The translations under genes and the position numbers were made by a program. From Polyodon spathula (taxonomy: Eukaryota; Chordata; Actinopteri; Acipenseriformes; Polyodontidae), in contig NC_054571.1 of assembly GCF_017654505.1 (NCBI RefSeq), forward strand, positions 4,186,041 through 4,250,040: DNA of 64,000 nt. Reading direction: 5' to 3'. This document shows positions 23,528 through 36,992 of this stretch, in pieces (the first letter of the stretch is position 1; every line of letters starts with the position of its first letter). Under the pieces are notes generated by a model that worked only from the letters and a program-made list of their open reading frames with translations, had not been told where the DNA came from and did no database searches.

Positions 23528-25799
23528 AATACCTTTCTGGGCTAGTCATTCGAGGACAAAACTGCTAAGCAAATGACACACACAAAAAAAATATAATAAT
23601 AATAAATTAAATAAAATACGCTAAACATCTCTTCCAATTCTAAAGTGCTGAAAGATGAGAAGTTTAGAACACTGGTCCCCCTCCCTTTTCACCCTCTACC
23701 GTAGCAGTCCACAGCGGTAATGAAAAACGACTGTGTGAATCAGTTCAGAATGGTTTTCCTTCAAAACCAATAACATTCCAATTTGTTCGCTTCAGGTCAA
23801 TTGTATTTGAACTTTATCCTTCACACAAACCAACCAAGATTACTCGGCACAAATGCAGTAGGCCCGGATTCAATTGCATTACAGAGAGTGCCTCAAGTAC
23901 TCAATCTTTCTGTCGTCTTCATAAAACAAGGTCGCTTTTTCAGCCATACTGCAGCAATAATGGCAGACTTCTAAAACAACTAAACACCCCCAAAAACAAA
24001 GAAATCTATAGGAGTCAGATAAAAGCATGAACGCTTGGGATGCATAGTGGAGTAGTGCAGGCAACCGTTTGTGTTTTCAGTACTCACAGCGTTGAATATA
24101 ATTGAGGACACTTGGCCAGGACATTTTGTTCTAAAATTGAGATTATCATCCTGGGGGTATATGGGTGGCTGTCTGTATGTCCGTCTTATATTTTAACACA
24201 GATCTACAGAAGCACTTATCAAGTTCTAATTACAAATGTAATTACCAGATTCTGCCAAGTCAGCGCCCAGGGGGTGTAAAGCTGTCATTAAGGCAAAAGT
24301 GTGTGTGTGTGTGTGACTCAGGCAGTGGTGAAATCACAGCATTATTGCAGAGGGAGTATTTTTAACATTAGGTAGATAGATTACGTTTACAATTAGCCAT
24401 GCTTACAATTCAAGGTAGAGCACAGCACATAGTCACGTAAAGAATCAAGTCGTGCAGTTGACATGTTTAATGACGGGTGAAATACAATTCAAAGCTGCTG
24501 CAGTACGACCACTGCTTTGTCATTTCAAATAATTTCACAAAACAAACATTAAAATTTAAAGCTGCAGTGTCCAGTGCAAATTCACATCAAGAAAACCACA
24601 TGTGTAGATGGAAATCGCTAAAATAAATGTTACATTTAAAAAATATGAAAACACATAAAATGTTTGGTTCACTAAAATAAAGTGCTTTACATAATCTCTG
24701 CAAGTAAAATGAAGGCTGTTCAGTCCCGATAGCTCAGTATGGGAACAACGGAACCAAGAGCCTCTTTAATTGCTTGTAAATAACACAACACAGAATAAAA
24801 GTTTAAACCATTAGAAGCTACTTACTGAATCTGCTGCATCTTTAGAGGCGTGTGTCTAAAAGTCAAACTGACATGCACTGTACATTCTTTCTTACCACTT
24901 ATTATGTGCATAGTGGATGCATGTCAGCCTCCTTTTTCAATATACTGATGGCTCTAATTTTGGGAGGGGATGTATGTCACTTAAACGCACTTTGATCTCC
25001 AGCCCATAACTCTCTTTGCCTGCTTAGCAAGACAGTAATTGAGAAAGTGTTTGCAAGACGTACCAATTGCACTCTGTTGTTAAATATCTGCATTTTCAAA
25101 TGAACTAATTGATTTAGATTAGCATCTAGAACGACCACAAGGATTTAATCAAATAAACGTGAAAACCCAAGCAGTTATGAAACTGATTTACTGTAGCACG
25201 GTTTTAGTGGATAACAGTGCTTTTTTATTAGTTAGTAAGCTTGGTAATAATGATCTAAGCAGGAAATGTAAAAAAAAGCAAACAGTATAAAATAGCTCTT
25301 TTAGTAGTTTTTGTTATCTCTGTTAAATATTGTTGTGCTACTGATGTTTTTGGTGCACCACTCAAGCATGCCACGCTGGATTTGACCCTCCACTTCTGGA
25401 GGGACCAGACTGATGCATTACCCTTTTGAGCAGTTAAAACATTAATAAACACAGCCGTCTCAGTCTCCCGCTGGCCCTGTTCTGTGCTATTCCCACCTCG
25501 TCCTGGGCAGCATTTACCTCCCTGTTATGCATCTGTTCTGCTGGCACTGAGCCCTGTTTCTGTTGTCTATCATCTCCTGGTAATAATGAGCTGTTTTCAA
25601 CACCGTCACTGGCTATTTCCAAGTGCTACTGAGGAAAGATTATAAATGAACCTTCCGATTCTGATTCTGGGTCGCAGTCACTGAAAGCTGTGTTGAATGC
25701 TACAAAATGTATTCAGACTCCTTTTTTTTTTTTTTAAATAAATAAATAAATAATATGCCTTTATACTAAAATCTGCCTTCCACTTAAAGATACATCTAT
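23528..25799. other. No recognisable gene
   Basis: AT-rich unique sequence with a short (TG)n at 24299-24315 and an (AAAT)n tract at 25733-25753. Small ORFs are not supported. Confidence 0.5.
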
Positions 25800-26130
25800 T
25801 TTCTTACATCTTAGCACTAGCAGCGTTGTCATGAACAGTTTAAAGGAGTGCTAACCCAGATTCCTACCTGTTATTAGCACAGCAACATTATCACAGCCCC
25901 CCTTACAATGAGTGCTGAGCATGGCTTTAAAATCAATGTGCTTAATTCTGACAATCGCAATGTTGTCGCTTTCCCTGTTAAAGGAGTGCTAACCAAAGCT
26001 TTGAAAGCCATTTTCTTATCTCTTTTTTAGAACTAGCAACATTATCACACACCCCTTCAATAGAGTGGAACCCCTTCAGAACACTTCAGAATCAATTTTA
26101 TTATATTTTGTTTGCACTAGCATTGTCACT
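25800..26130. repeat. Degenerate tandem repeat, unit about 68 bp
   Basis: Four diverged units share AAAGGAGTGCTAACC-like starts (about 25843, 25910, 25980, 26066), a RTTTTAAAATCAAT-like middle and an ACTAGCAACATTATCAC end. A single related piece, GGGAGTGCTAACCAAAG, lies near 60321. Confidence 0.65.
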
Positions 26131-26849
26131 GGGCCCCCTATGCATCTGAGGAAAAACTCAAATTGAATATTGTAGCAAAAGAACAAGCAGTGTGGTCACA
26201 AACCTCATCACAAAGCAAAGGTGAAAACTAAATTCAAATAAAGATTTTTAATGAAAATGAATTATGAGAAAGGGGGGGGGGGGGGAATTATAGTTATGTT
26301 TTATTCAACTGCATTAAAAAAAACACCCTTAGGGAACAAACAACACATTTGGCTTTGGTGAAAATAATTACAGTTACATTATTTTTCAACCCCACTGTAG
26401 AAAAAAAAGTGTTTTCTTTAGTGATGCACTGAATTCTAATCAGTGGGTCAATGCCAGGCCTTCAGGAAGGAACGTGATCATATTTTTTGTAATGTACCGG
26501 TATTAATATCTGGTAAATGCAACCCTGTTTGCCATTGAGATGTACTGTACGGACAGTGATGACCATCTGAAATACCTCATCACTTCAGGTATGCTTTTAG
26601 AACTACTGGCACAGAATGTACTGTAACTAAATCACCCACAAAAAATGCTCTGGACTTACAATTCTGTAGTTTGTTAGTTAAAGGAATTTGGTTTATTTGG
26701 AGAATATCTTAAATTCTCTTAAATTTTAGAGCCAGTTTTAAAAGCATCAGAAAGGCTGTTGGGCCCATCAACGCTGGTTTTTGTTATCACACCATTCACC
26801 CGACTAGGGGGATCTCATATACCAAGACAGAATCTAGTTACTTATTAAA
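26131..26849. other. No recognisable gene
   Basis: AT-rich sequence with a G-run at 26272-26285. No gene is seen. Confidence 0.55.
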
Positions 26850-27291
26850 ATGTTCCCAGAGATTTAGATCCTACTACATCACCTGAGAGGCTATTCCATG
26901 CATGTATATCTTTCTGTGTAAACAAGGCTTCCTGCTTTCTGTTCTAAACTTACATTTACTCAGCTTCCATGTAAGCTTTCCTGTTCCACTCACTGTGCTA
27001 AATTTGAAGGAGTGCATTGGGTTAACTTTATCTACACTATTTAAGATTATATAGACTTCAATCAAATCCGCTCTTTCTCTTCATCTTTCTAGGCTGAAGA
27101 TTTAATCTTTTTAACCTTTCCTCATAGCTAAAGTCATTAAGCCCTGGAATCAGCATAGTTGCCCTTCTCTGTACCTTCCTGAGTGCAGTTGTGTCTTTTT
27201 TGTAGTGAGACCATCTTGCCTCGCCAATTTTTAAGTACAATTCAACAGTAATAAGCTTTAGATTTATTTGTGAAGCCATAAGGATTGGCAC
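26850..27291 (-). mobile_element. Old CR1-type LINE fragment (end of ORF2 and 3' UTR)
   Basis: The minus-strand reading near 27291-27058 gives HYKKDTTALRKVQRRATMLI and then GLNDFSYEERLKRLNL. This is the C-terminal end of a CR1-type reverse transcriptase (compare YKKDIAALERVQRRATRII in the 35-36 kb copy). Lower coordinates read as its 3' end. It belongs to a different, older subfamily than the 34-kb and 39-kb copies. Confidence 0.8.
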
Positions 27292-27860
27292 CAGGACAAA
27301 ATTATTTTACAAAAAACAGGCTTTATTAGATTTTGTGGGAACGACTGCTTCACCTATTGAGGTCATGTCTTAAATCACAAAAGAACAAAACAGCATTTAA
27401 ACTCTGGAATATACCAGTGTGTCACAATGTGCTCCAATCACTGTCCAGTAGCCAGTGCCTTGTCTACCCCTAGGAATCAGGAACTGCCTGCTTTTAAACA
27501 CCTTTTCCACGTCATATGACCTGGAGGACCCAAACAGAAAAAAAGATTTCTAAATCAGACACTTTCCAATTTGTATTACATTCGAGGAGAGCCTTGCTTT
27601 TCACAAAACAAAACAACATCATAAATATTAAAATAATGATTAAATCAGAACCCAAATCAAATATTTAAACCATTATCTGTGTTTTAAACCAGTCAATTGA
27701 CGTCACAGGCCATAACCCTTTTAACAGGAAATAAAACAAAACACAGGGGTTAAAGGAAACTTACATTTAAACTGAAATATTTACAAAGATATTTATACAC
27801 ACCCACACATTAAATACGACAACAGAAAATACAGTTGTGTCATGTAGTTGTAGGTATCTG

Positions 27861-27893
<33 letters not shown>

Positions 27894-27928
27894 TATAATA
27901 ATAATAATAATAATAACTAGTTTTAGGG
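27292..27928. other. No gene; (TAA)n array
   Basis: A (TAA)n microsatellite lies at 27863-27916 immediately before the next LTR. The rest is unrecognised. Confidence 0.6.
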
Positions 27929-28515
27929 TGTAACAGGGCGAGCAGCCCTGTACAGTTATTTTTGGAACTGGGTCTCCTCCTCCACCCCTGTGTTGTTTTG
28001 TGTTTGTGCATTATGATTTATTTATTGTATTTATGTATTTGTATATATGACAGCGTAGTCGTGCATTTTGTTTTGTTATTTGTATTTATTGTAAATGACG
28101 TTGGGGCTGTATGTTTTGTTTTTGTTTTTGCAGCGTGGATGGGAATCCCAGCCACGTTAATAATTTAACCTCGTGCAGAAGGTGGTCATCTGCCAAATGA
28201 ATAGGTGATTAATTTGTTGCTGATCGGGAGATGGTCACCTGTATAAAAGCCTGCAGCTCTCTGCACTCAGGAGGCGCATTCAGAGGAGGAACGAGAGAGA
28301 GAGATTCATTTAAAACTAAAAAACCATATAGGAACAGTGAAGACAATTTGCTTTGTTTTGTTTAAATATTTTATTTATTTTTGTTCTTTAATAAACAAGG
28401 CACCACGCGTCTCTTTTTGAACTGCAGTACCTGCCTGTTTGTTATTCTTCCAGCTTCTGGCCTGACGTCACCGCTTAGCCATTGCCTACTACATAGGGAT
28501 AGTCACCCTGTCACA
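27929..28515 (+). mobile_element. Solo LTR (gypsy-like) with CRE palindrome
   Basis: The 587-bp segment begins TGTAACAGGGCGAGC and ends CCCTGTCACA. It is flanked by TAGGG (27924-27928) and TAAGG (28516-28520), a 5-bp duplication with one mismatch. In plus orientation it has a clear TATA box GTATAAAAGCC near 28230, transcript-start-like sequence after it and AATAAA near 28391. CTTCTGGCCTGACGTCACC near the 3' end nearly repeats the stretch in the LTR at 3480-4120. No internal region is seen. Confidence 0.82.
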
Positions 28516-28849
28516 TAAGGACACATGTCAGTTTACATGAAAATAGTTCTGTCAATAACAAATTACCAAATTCCCAAAGCACTGATGCTACAAAGCTTCA
28601 AATAAATACATGAATGTGATATAATCTCCTACAGTTTTGTAGGTTGTTAGGTAACATATTCTCATTTGTTCTAAGATGTTTGTTAATCCAACGCAGATTT
28701 AGAATATAATAGAAAGCAAATTTATACCTGCGAGAAATCTGAATGTACTCTAACCTTGACCTGGAAGTCAAAGGTTTCCCACAATCCTTGTATTGTACAC
28801 CACGTGGTGTAGACCACAAAGTGCTGGAAGGTACCTTGGATGTTTTTGC
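28516..28849. other. No recognisable gene
   Basis: AT-rich sequence between the solo LTR and a mariner relic. It may include the decayed end of the latter. Confidence 0.5.
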
Positions 28850-29180
28850 AGTCAGTCATTAATATATCACAGTTTGTGTGGAGAGTTAGGGAGGATCATT
28901 AAATCTAATCATTAAACTTTCACAAATATGCTCAACTGGATTGAAATCAGGGGATGGTGGTTACCATGGACGATCACAGATGTCTCTGTCGTGTTGCTCA
29001 AACCATTCATCCAAAATGCAGTCACAGGGGATGGGTGAGTTATTATCTTGAAACTATCACCTTCAGGGACCCAGCGGAGCATTGTTGGGTGGATCTGGAG
29101 TGATGCATAAAGGAAACTACTGCATTTCTTCAGCCTAGAGTAATCAAGAGACCCAGGGTATAGCAGGAGAACATGCACCA
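28850..29180 (-). pseudogene. Tc1/mariner transposase relic
   Basis: The minus-strand reading from about 29051 gives QDNNSPIP, then DEWFEQHDRDICDRPW, a stop, and PPSPDFNPVEHICESL. The order QDN-P, then about 34 residues, then SPDFNPVE is the second-Asp to Glu block of Tc1/mariner transposases. The frame is otherwise poor and the terminal repeats are not found. It is unlike the other Tc1 families in the window and clearly older. Confidence 0.7.
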
Positions 29181-31853
29181 GTGTGATGCAAAGTCAATTT
29201 GGCTGACAAAACCTAATACACGTGTTTCTTTTGTCAAAAAGTGAGGGGGCTCCAGTGCCCCTGCTACACACCGATTGAAGGGGAAGCTGGTTTTTATGTT
29301 CTCTGCAAATGTAATTTTCAGTCCATTCTGAGAAACTGTCAAATGTCAGATGGGAGCTATGCACACAATTTAGCAGAACCCTCCTCTGCATTCATTTCTC
29401 CAGAGAGATGTTCCAGCTCTCTTACTATCACTTAGCTGATAACACGAACAAGCAGGAATGAGTTTCAGTGCTGCTGTATTTAATTAATCAAAGCACAGCA
29501 GGGTACGGAGACGGGATAGGGACATCCCTCTTATAGCAAGCAACATGTTTAAAGGGTAATGAAATGCATTTGAACCCCTTTAGTGAAGTTTAATGTTAAA
29601 AAACGTAAGTGACTGTGTAGTACGATGTGGCCTGAGAAGAGTCCAGGCAGTGTTGTAAGTGAGGGGATTGCAGTGAAGGATTTTATATATATATATAAAC
29701 ATCGCTGGTGTGTTCTTCAGCTGCCATCTCTGTCAGACTGATGGCAGACTCAAGGTTTCCTTACTTTGCAGTTGTGAATGGAAAGAGTAAAACAAGAAAT
29801 GAAACAAACAAACAGTCAGCACTTACAAGCCCCGCTCCTGTAGCCAGTGGAACGCCATTCCCCATATGACAGTTGTTCTTAACCTTCACATGACTCGAGT
29901 GGCAGGATATACATACTCTCGCTTCCACTCCTCACCAAGATGGCGCCCCCCATAAAGGTGACTTATGCCACGGTCACGTGTCACGTGATCTAGGTGCGGA
30001 AAGCCTGGGATTGATTTGATACCTTCTCCTGTCGGAAGGCTGAATTACAAATCAAAACCGCTTTGACTCATCACAGACTGCAAATTAGTTGTGCAAATTT
30101 AGAAAAAAAGTCCAAAATGAATGTGGCTGGAATGGATTCAGGAACATTTTGAAATGGACTTTTGAGCATATTGCAGAGAGGCAATTCAAAAAGAATGTGT
30201 TAAGATCTAAAACAAATCAATTTCTAGGCATTGCATTTACAAAAGTGTTTATTAATACGTTTCATTCAGTGCAATCTGCTATATCGTACAGTAGGAGTGA
30301 CAGCAAATAGTCAACTAGTTCAAAAGAAAAGTGACCTTGAAACTGGTAGTTGACTAAGTGCATGTTACATGATTTACCCTTTGAGTAGTGAGTTCTAAAA
30401 TGTACTGCCAGTCCTACAGGAGTTTTTTTCTGTCTTCTGCATGCACTTGATTATTATGAGTACAGCGTGCAAACAAGCTGAAAGCTATATGTTTGTATGT
30501 ATGTAATGAATACTGACGAAATACAGACAAATATTTTTTACCTAAATAAATAAAGCAAATACATATAAATTTTTATTTTGTCATAGGGAAAGGTTTTGAC
30601 TAAAAAAATAACAGGTACACAATAAACAACGGGTTAGAACAACCACAACAACACGTCCTAACAAAAAAAGGCCTTAACTAGAGAGAGAGAGAGAGAGAGA
30701 GAGAGAATCATATCGAGGTAAACAGTTGTGGGGGCAGAGGGAGTGAGAGTGTCTAATGCTTCAGTGTATGATACTCCTTGAAGCATGGAGCAACACACAG
30801 AGCTTGGCGCTGACTCTTCGCTGGATGCCTGTCATTTGATGTTGATGGTAAATATTCTTCACTTATGTCTTCACTGACACACCCGCTGACATGTGATTCA
30901 GTGGAAGAAGTGTATGCATTTCAATTTAAATTGGAATCTGAATTCAATATTATTTCTAATACTTCTTTCTCACTCAAAAATTTTCGCCAGTTTACAGACA
31001 TCGCTGTCATTTTTGTGATGGTTTATTGTCTGTAATTCAGTCAATATCTGGCAGAGGGCGCAAGAGACCAATAAAAGGTGTTTCAGAAACCAGTGTTACA
31101 ATATCTTGGTATCAGGAGTTTTGTAGGCTCAGTAGTTCAAGTTTAAAGATGCAGAATGTAACGGTAAGTTTGTACTCCCTGGGGACCAGAGAGCAGTGAA
31201 CATACTGGTATGTTTGTACTACTCAAAGGGTTCAAAGTTAAAGGCACTGCCACTGTGTGTGCAGGGAGTCATACAGATAGGGGAGAGCAGATTTTCCCAT
31301 AGTCTCGCCTGGTAAAGGGACTGCTGCAGGGCTCTCATACAGTCAGGGTAGCGCAGGTTTGCATCCTAGCTGTGCAAATTGGCTGATTTTCACTGGAAAT
31401 TCCACAGGTTTATATTGCACTGGCTCCTGTGGGTTAGGGAGGTAAAACCTTGTGGCCAACTATTAATGTGCTCAAATGTCCACCTACAAGTCTGGCCCTT
31501 GTCTTCCAGAGGCTGGTAGCTTGTTGAGATCCGCTCTCGAGTTATTGGGTATAAAGAGGCTATTGGCTTGGTTGTGGATTTCAGGATGCCCACTGACCTT
31601 TAATTCTCCTGAGCTATTGTGGGGAATTGCTGTGGTGAGGGAGCGTAATTGGTCATTCTATATTGCTGGGCACAGGTTTACTTTACCAATGGATTTCCCA
31701 ACATGCCCATACTGTAGATTCTGGTGAGTTTGCATGTTGTGCATGTCAGCTCTACGGCTACCCAAGACAAGAGAGGTGGATTACAAGCACTATAGGGATT
31801 ACTCTGAGCTCTTACTGAAGGTACAGTGTCTGAGAGACAGATAAACTTGAATT
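29181..31853. other. No recognisable gene
   Basis: Unique sequence with (GA)n at 30681-30706 and a weak CTCF-like CTGGCAGAGGGCGC at 31048-31061. The GC-richer part 31140-31740 shows short ORFs but no domain. Confidence 0.5.
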
Positions 31854-31854
31854 A

Positions 31855-31935
<81 letters not shown>
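31854..31935. repeat. (ATT)n microsatellite
   Basis: About 80 bp of TTA repeat. Confidence 0.95.
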
Positions 31936-32649
<714 letters not shown>

Positions 32650-33281
32650 CAGCTCTGGAAAAAATTAAGAAAAAACTATCAGTTTCTCTGGTTTTACTAT
32701 TTATAGGTATGTGTTTGGGTAAAATGAACATTTTTGTTTTATTCTATAAACTACTGACAACATTTCTCCCAAATTCCAAATAAAAATATTGTCATTTAGA
32801 GCATTTATTTGCAGAAAATGACAACTGGTCAAAATAACAAAAAAGATGCAGTGTTGTCAGACCTCGAATAATGTAAAGAAAATAAGTTCAGATTCATTTT
32901 TAAACAACACAATACTAATGTTTTAACTTAGAAAGAGTTCAGAAGTCAATATTTGGTGGAATAACCCTGATTTTCAAGTACAGCTTTCATGCGTCTTGGC
33001 ATGCTGTCCATCAGTCATTCACATTGATGTTGGGTGACTTTATGCCACTCGTGGCGCAAAAATTCAAGCAGCTCGGCTTTGTTTGATGGCTAGTGACCAT
33101 CCATCTTCCTCTTGATCACATTCCAGAGGTTTTCAATGGGGTTCAGGTCTGGAAATTGGGCTGGCCATGACAGGGTCTTGATCTGGTGGTCCTCCATCCA
33201 CACCTTGATTGACCTGGCTGTGTGGCATGGAACATTGTCCTGCTGAATTTTGCAGTGGTCTCTTAATTTTTTCCAGAGCTG
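32650..33281 (-). mobile_element. Internally deleted Tc1-like element
   Basis: The left terminal repeat CAGCTCTGGAAAAAATTAAG is at 32650 and the right ends TTTTTTCCAGAGCTG at 33281. The family is the same as 6982-8600. It keeps the left end and transposase C-terminal half in minus orientation, then jumps at about 33245 (GTCCTGCTG joined to AATTTTGCAG) into the right terminal repeat. At 632 bp it is a typical non-autonomous deletion derivative. The second-Asp region is partly lost. Confidence 0.9.
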
Positions 33282-33285
33282 TATA

Positions 33286-33323
<38 letters not shown>

Positions 33324-33328
33324 GTGTG

Positions 33329-33404
<76 letters not shown>
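33282..33404. repeat. (TG)n and (TA)n compound microsatellite
   Basis: A TG tract at about 33287-33330, then TA at 33335-33404, ending exactly where the next LTR-like segment begins. Confidence 0.95.
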
Positions 33405-33407
<3 letters not shown>

Positions 33408-33629
33408 GCGGTTTCAGGGGTTGTGTTATGGATGGACGTTATGTGCCTGCAAGGTTTCTTTGTTTTTTGGCTGCCAGGACCACGGACAGCAATGTGAAAT
33501 ATTCCACAGAGGCAGGACCACGGACAGCTCAGTGGAAACTTCTAGACTGTAGCAGAACTATTTAACCACACCCTGGATTTCTTTATTTGTCTTTTTTTGA
33601 CCCTGGCAGGTGAAGGGGTAGGTGGTGTT

Positions 33630-33701
<72 letters not shown>

Positions 33702-33822
33702 ATTTCTCAAGAACGCCGTCAAAGCCTGAAAATAATAAACAGGTTTTAACCTTTACTTGGACTTGTGTTGTGTGGCTTTATGTGTAAACCTCGCCTTACA
33801 AAGAACCCGCCCCAGAAAACGT

Positions 33823-33824
<2 letters not shown>
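33405..33824 (+). mobile_element. LTR-like segment between TA arrays
   Basis: The segment starts GTAGCGGTTTCAGG and ends CAGAAAACGTTAC, so its ends are GTA...TAC against TA arrays on both sides. This is the same end pattern as the two-LTR element at 4958-6952. It holds an AATAAA at about 33733 followed by a GT-rich run, as expected for R-U5, and a (GA)n tract at 33632-33695. TG and CA termini are not visible, and no second copy lies in the window. An LTR is the best reading but unproven. Confidence 0.45.

Positions 33825-33905
<81 letters not shown>
33825..33905. repeat. (TA)n microsatellite
   Basis: About 80 bp of TA. Confidence 0.95.
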
Positions 33906-33912
<7 letters not shown>

Positions 33913-34085
33913 ACACATATGTTATGAATGGCGAATGAAAAGAGTGATATATGAGAGTCATATATTTTAAAAAAAGAACAAATTCAACACAGCAGCTCTT
34001 GATCTTCTATTTAAAAGTTTTAGACAGCAAAAAATAAACAAACTGGATTATGTGTGCATATACATAGTGATCTCTATGGAAATCA
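33906..34085. other. Short unrecognised flank
   Basis: AT-rich sequence before the first CR1 copy. Confidence 0.5.
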
Positions 34086-34159
34086 GGGGGGAGAAATCAA
34101 CAAAAAAACAGAAGGGAGACCGCATCAAAACAAGAACAACTCCTCAGGTAAGACAACCA

Positions 34160-35082
34160 TTAAATGTATTTATCTAAATGCTAGAAGTATCAGAAATAAA
34201 ATTCTAGAACTTGAAGCTACTGCACTAACAGGTAACTATGATGTGATAGGTGTTACAGAAACGTGGTTGTCTGAGAGTGATGGGGACGAATATAATATTT
34301 GTGGGTATACACTGTATAGGAAAGACAGGCAGGACAGAAGAGGAGGAGGGGTAGTGCTATAAATAAGAAACAGTCTTGAAGCCCAGGTGTTAAATCTGGA
34401 CAAAGAAAATAAAACCGAATCAATATGGGTCAGAATAACAGACAAAAATTCAAAGGGCATAATAATAGGAGCATGCTATAGACCGCCAGATTCAGACGGT
34501 GAGCACAATAATCTGTTATACAATGACATTAGAAATGCATGTAGCAAAGGAGAAGCCATACTAATGGGGGATTTCAACTTCCCCCATATAAAATGGGAAA
34601 ACCCGATGGGTAGCACAAAGGATGAAATAAAAATGGTGGAAATGACAAATGACTGCTTCCTAACACAATTTGTCAAGGCACCCACTAGAGGGGAGGCATG
34701 CCTTGATTTAGTCTTTTCAAATAATGAAGATAGAATAACTAAAACAGAGGTCAGAGAACCACTGGCAAACTCAGACCACAACATGGTCTCATTTGAAGTG
34801 TTTTTTAAATCCCCAAAAGTAATCACTAAAGCTAAGGTTTACAATTTTAGAAAAGCAAACTATGAAGGTATGAAACAGAGACTAACAGAAGTAGATTGGA
34901 GTAAAATAGAGAAAACACCCACAGAAGAAGGATGGTTGTTCTTCAAAAATGTAGTACTAGAGGCGCAAAACAATTATATCCATAAAGTAGACAAATCTGA
35001 ATGTAAAACTAAATTGCCAAAATGGTTTAATAGATCAATTAAAAAAAAATTCAGCGAAAAAAGACACTTTACAGAGCATTAA
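34160..35082 (+). pseudogene. CR1 ORF2 endonuclease, copy A
   Basis: Two frames together cover an APE-type endonuclease. The first ends at 34362 and the second opens at 34387. Motifs in order are LNARSIRNK (Asn), VTETWLSES (Glu), ACYRPPDSDG, LMGDFNFPHI (Asp/Asn) and ANSDHNMVSF (SDH). All the usual active-site residues are there; the lesion is a stop and frame change near 34362. A downstream coding block to about 35082, containing FRKANYEGMKQRL, leads toward the RT and is broken by another frameshift at about 35050. The protein would nick target DNA for target-primed reverse transcription. Confidence 0.88.
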
Positions 35083-35365
35083 AAAAGGACCAAAAAGAAA
35101 GTACACAGAAAGAGTACACAGAACTGCAAACGCAAGTCAAAAAGGAAGTTAGAAAGGCCAAGAGAGAAATAGAAATGAACATTGCTAAGGGAGCTAAAAC
35201 CAATTCCAAAATGTTTTTCCAATATTACAACAGCAAGCGAACATTCAAAGAGGAGATTAAATGTTTAAGAGATACAAATGGCAAAATCGTAGATGAAGAA
35301 AAAAAATAGCAAATATATTAAATGATTACTTTTCACAAGTTTTTACAAAGGAAGATACTGACAAC

Positions 35366-36730
35366 ATGCCCCACATGTCATCCAGTTCCTATCCAGTTTT
35401 AAATAACTTTAGCATAACTGAGGCAGAAGTGTTAAAGGGACTAGGAGCTCTTAAAATAAACAAATCCCCTGGGCCGGATGAGATCCTCCCAGTAGTACTC
35501 AAAGAAATGAAAGAAGTAATTTACAAACCGCTAACCAAGATCATGCAGCAGTCTCTTGACACAGGGGTGGTACCAACAGACTGGAAAATTGCAAACGTAA
35601 TACCAATCCACAAAAAGGGAAACAAAACTGAACCAGGTAACTACAGACCAGGAAGCCTGACTTCTATTATATGCAAACTTATGGAAAATATAATAAGATC
35701 CAAAATGGAAAATTACGTATATGGTAACAGGGTCCTGGGAGACAGTCAACATGGTTTTAGAAAAGGGAGATCGTGTCTAACTAACTTGCTTGATTTTTTT
35801 GAGGATGCAACATCGATAATGGATAATTGCAAAGCATATGACATGGTTTATTTAGATTTCCAGAAAGCTTTTGTAAAAGTCCCACACAAAAGATTAATTC
35901 TCAAACTGAACGCAGTTGGGATTCAAGGAAACACATGTACATGGATTAGGGAGTGGTTAACATGTAGAAAACGGAAAGTACTGATTAAAGGAAAAACCTC
36001 AGAATGGAGTGTGGTAACCAGTGGTGTACCACAGGGATCAGAATTAGGTCCTCTGCTATTCCTAATCTACATTAATGATTTAGATTCTGGTATAGTAAGC
36101 AAACTTGTTAAATTTACAGACGACACAAAAGTAGGAGGAGTGGCAAACACTGTTGCAGCAGCAAAGGTCATTCAAAATGATCTAGACAAGATTCAGAGCT
36201 GGGCAGACACATGGCAAATGACATTTAATAGAGAAAAGTGTAAGGTACTGCACGCAGGAAATAAAAATGTACATTATAAATATCATATGCGAGATACTGA
36301 AATTGGAGAAGGAATCTATGAAAAAGACCTAGGAGTTTTTGTTGACTCAGAAATGTCGTCATGTAGACAATGTGGGGAAGCTATAAAAAAGGCTAACAAG
36401 ATGCTTAGCTACATTGTGAAAAGTGTTGAATTTAAATCAAGGGAAGTAATGTTAAAACTGTACAATGCACTAGTAAGACCTCATCTTGAATATTGTGTTC
36501 AGTTCTGGTCACCTCGCTATAAAAAAGATATTGCTGCTCTAGAAAGAGTGCAAAGAAGAGCGACCAGAATTATTCAGGGCTTAAAAGGCATGTCATATGC
36601 AGACAGGCTAAAAGAATTGAATCTGTTCAGTCTTGAACAAAGAAAACGACGTGGCGACCCAATTCAAGCATTCAAAATTCTAAAAGGTATTGACAGTGTC
36701 GACCCAAGGGACTGTTTCAGCCTGAAATAA
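35366..36730 (+). pseudogene. CR1 reverse transcriptase, copy A
   Basis: A 454-codon open frame holds a whole non-LTR reverse transcriptase: KSPGPDEILP (finger), HKKGNKTEPGNYRP, QHGFRKGRSCLTNL, the palm YLDFQKAF, SGVPQGSELGPLLFLIYIND, the active-site region KFTDDTKVGG, then the thumb and YKKDIAALERVQRRAT. Two changes stand out. The palm reads AFVKVP where copy B keeps AFDKVP, and the active site reads FTDD where copy B keeps FADD. The long open frame together with these changes suggests a recently dead copy. The frame ends at 36730, close to the expected ORF2 end. Confidence 0.88.
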
Positions 36731-36992
36731 GAAACAAGGACCAGGGGTCACAAATGGAGTTTAGACAAAGGGGCATTCAGAACAGAAAATAGGAGGCACT
36801 TTTTTACACAGAGAATTGTGAGGGTCTGGAATCAACTCCCCAGTAATGTTGTTGAAGCTGACACCCTGGGATCCTTCAAGAAGCTGCTTGATGAGATTTT
36901 GGGATCAATAAGCTACTAACAACCAAACGAGCAAGATGGGCCGAATGGCCTCCTCTCATTTGTAAACTTTCTTATGTTCTTATGTTCTTATG

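Larger units (their letters stand above)
34086..36992 (+). mobile_element. CR1-type LINE, copy A (ORF2 plus 3' end)
   Basis: The copy aligns with copy B (39866 onward) from GGGGGAGAAATCAAC, just after the ORF1 stop of copy B, so it is 5'-truncated between ORF1 and ORF2. It runs through endonuclease and reverse transcriptase to a 3' UTR ending AAACTTTCTTATG followed by TTCTTATG repeats (36969-36992). An 8-bp microsatellite tail rather than poly(A) is the mark of CR1-type elements. A target duplication is not evident. Confidence 0.9.

Noticed and set aside
24725..24760. tRNA box A-like GATAGCTCAGTATGGG
   Set aside because: No box B at the right distance and no cloverleaf can be drawn.
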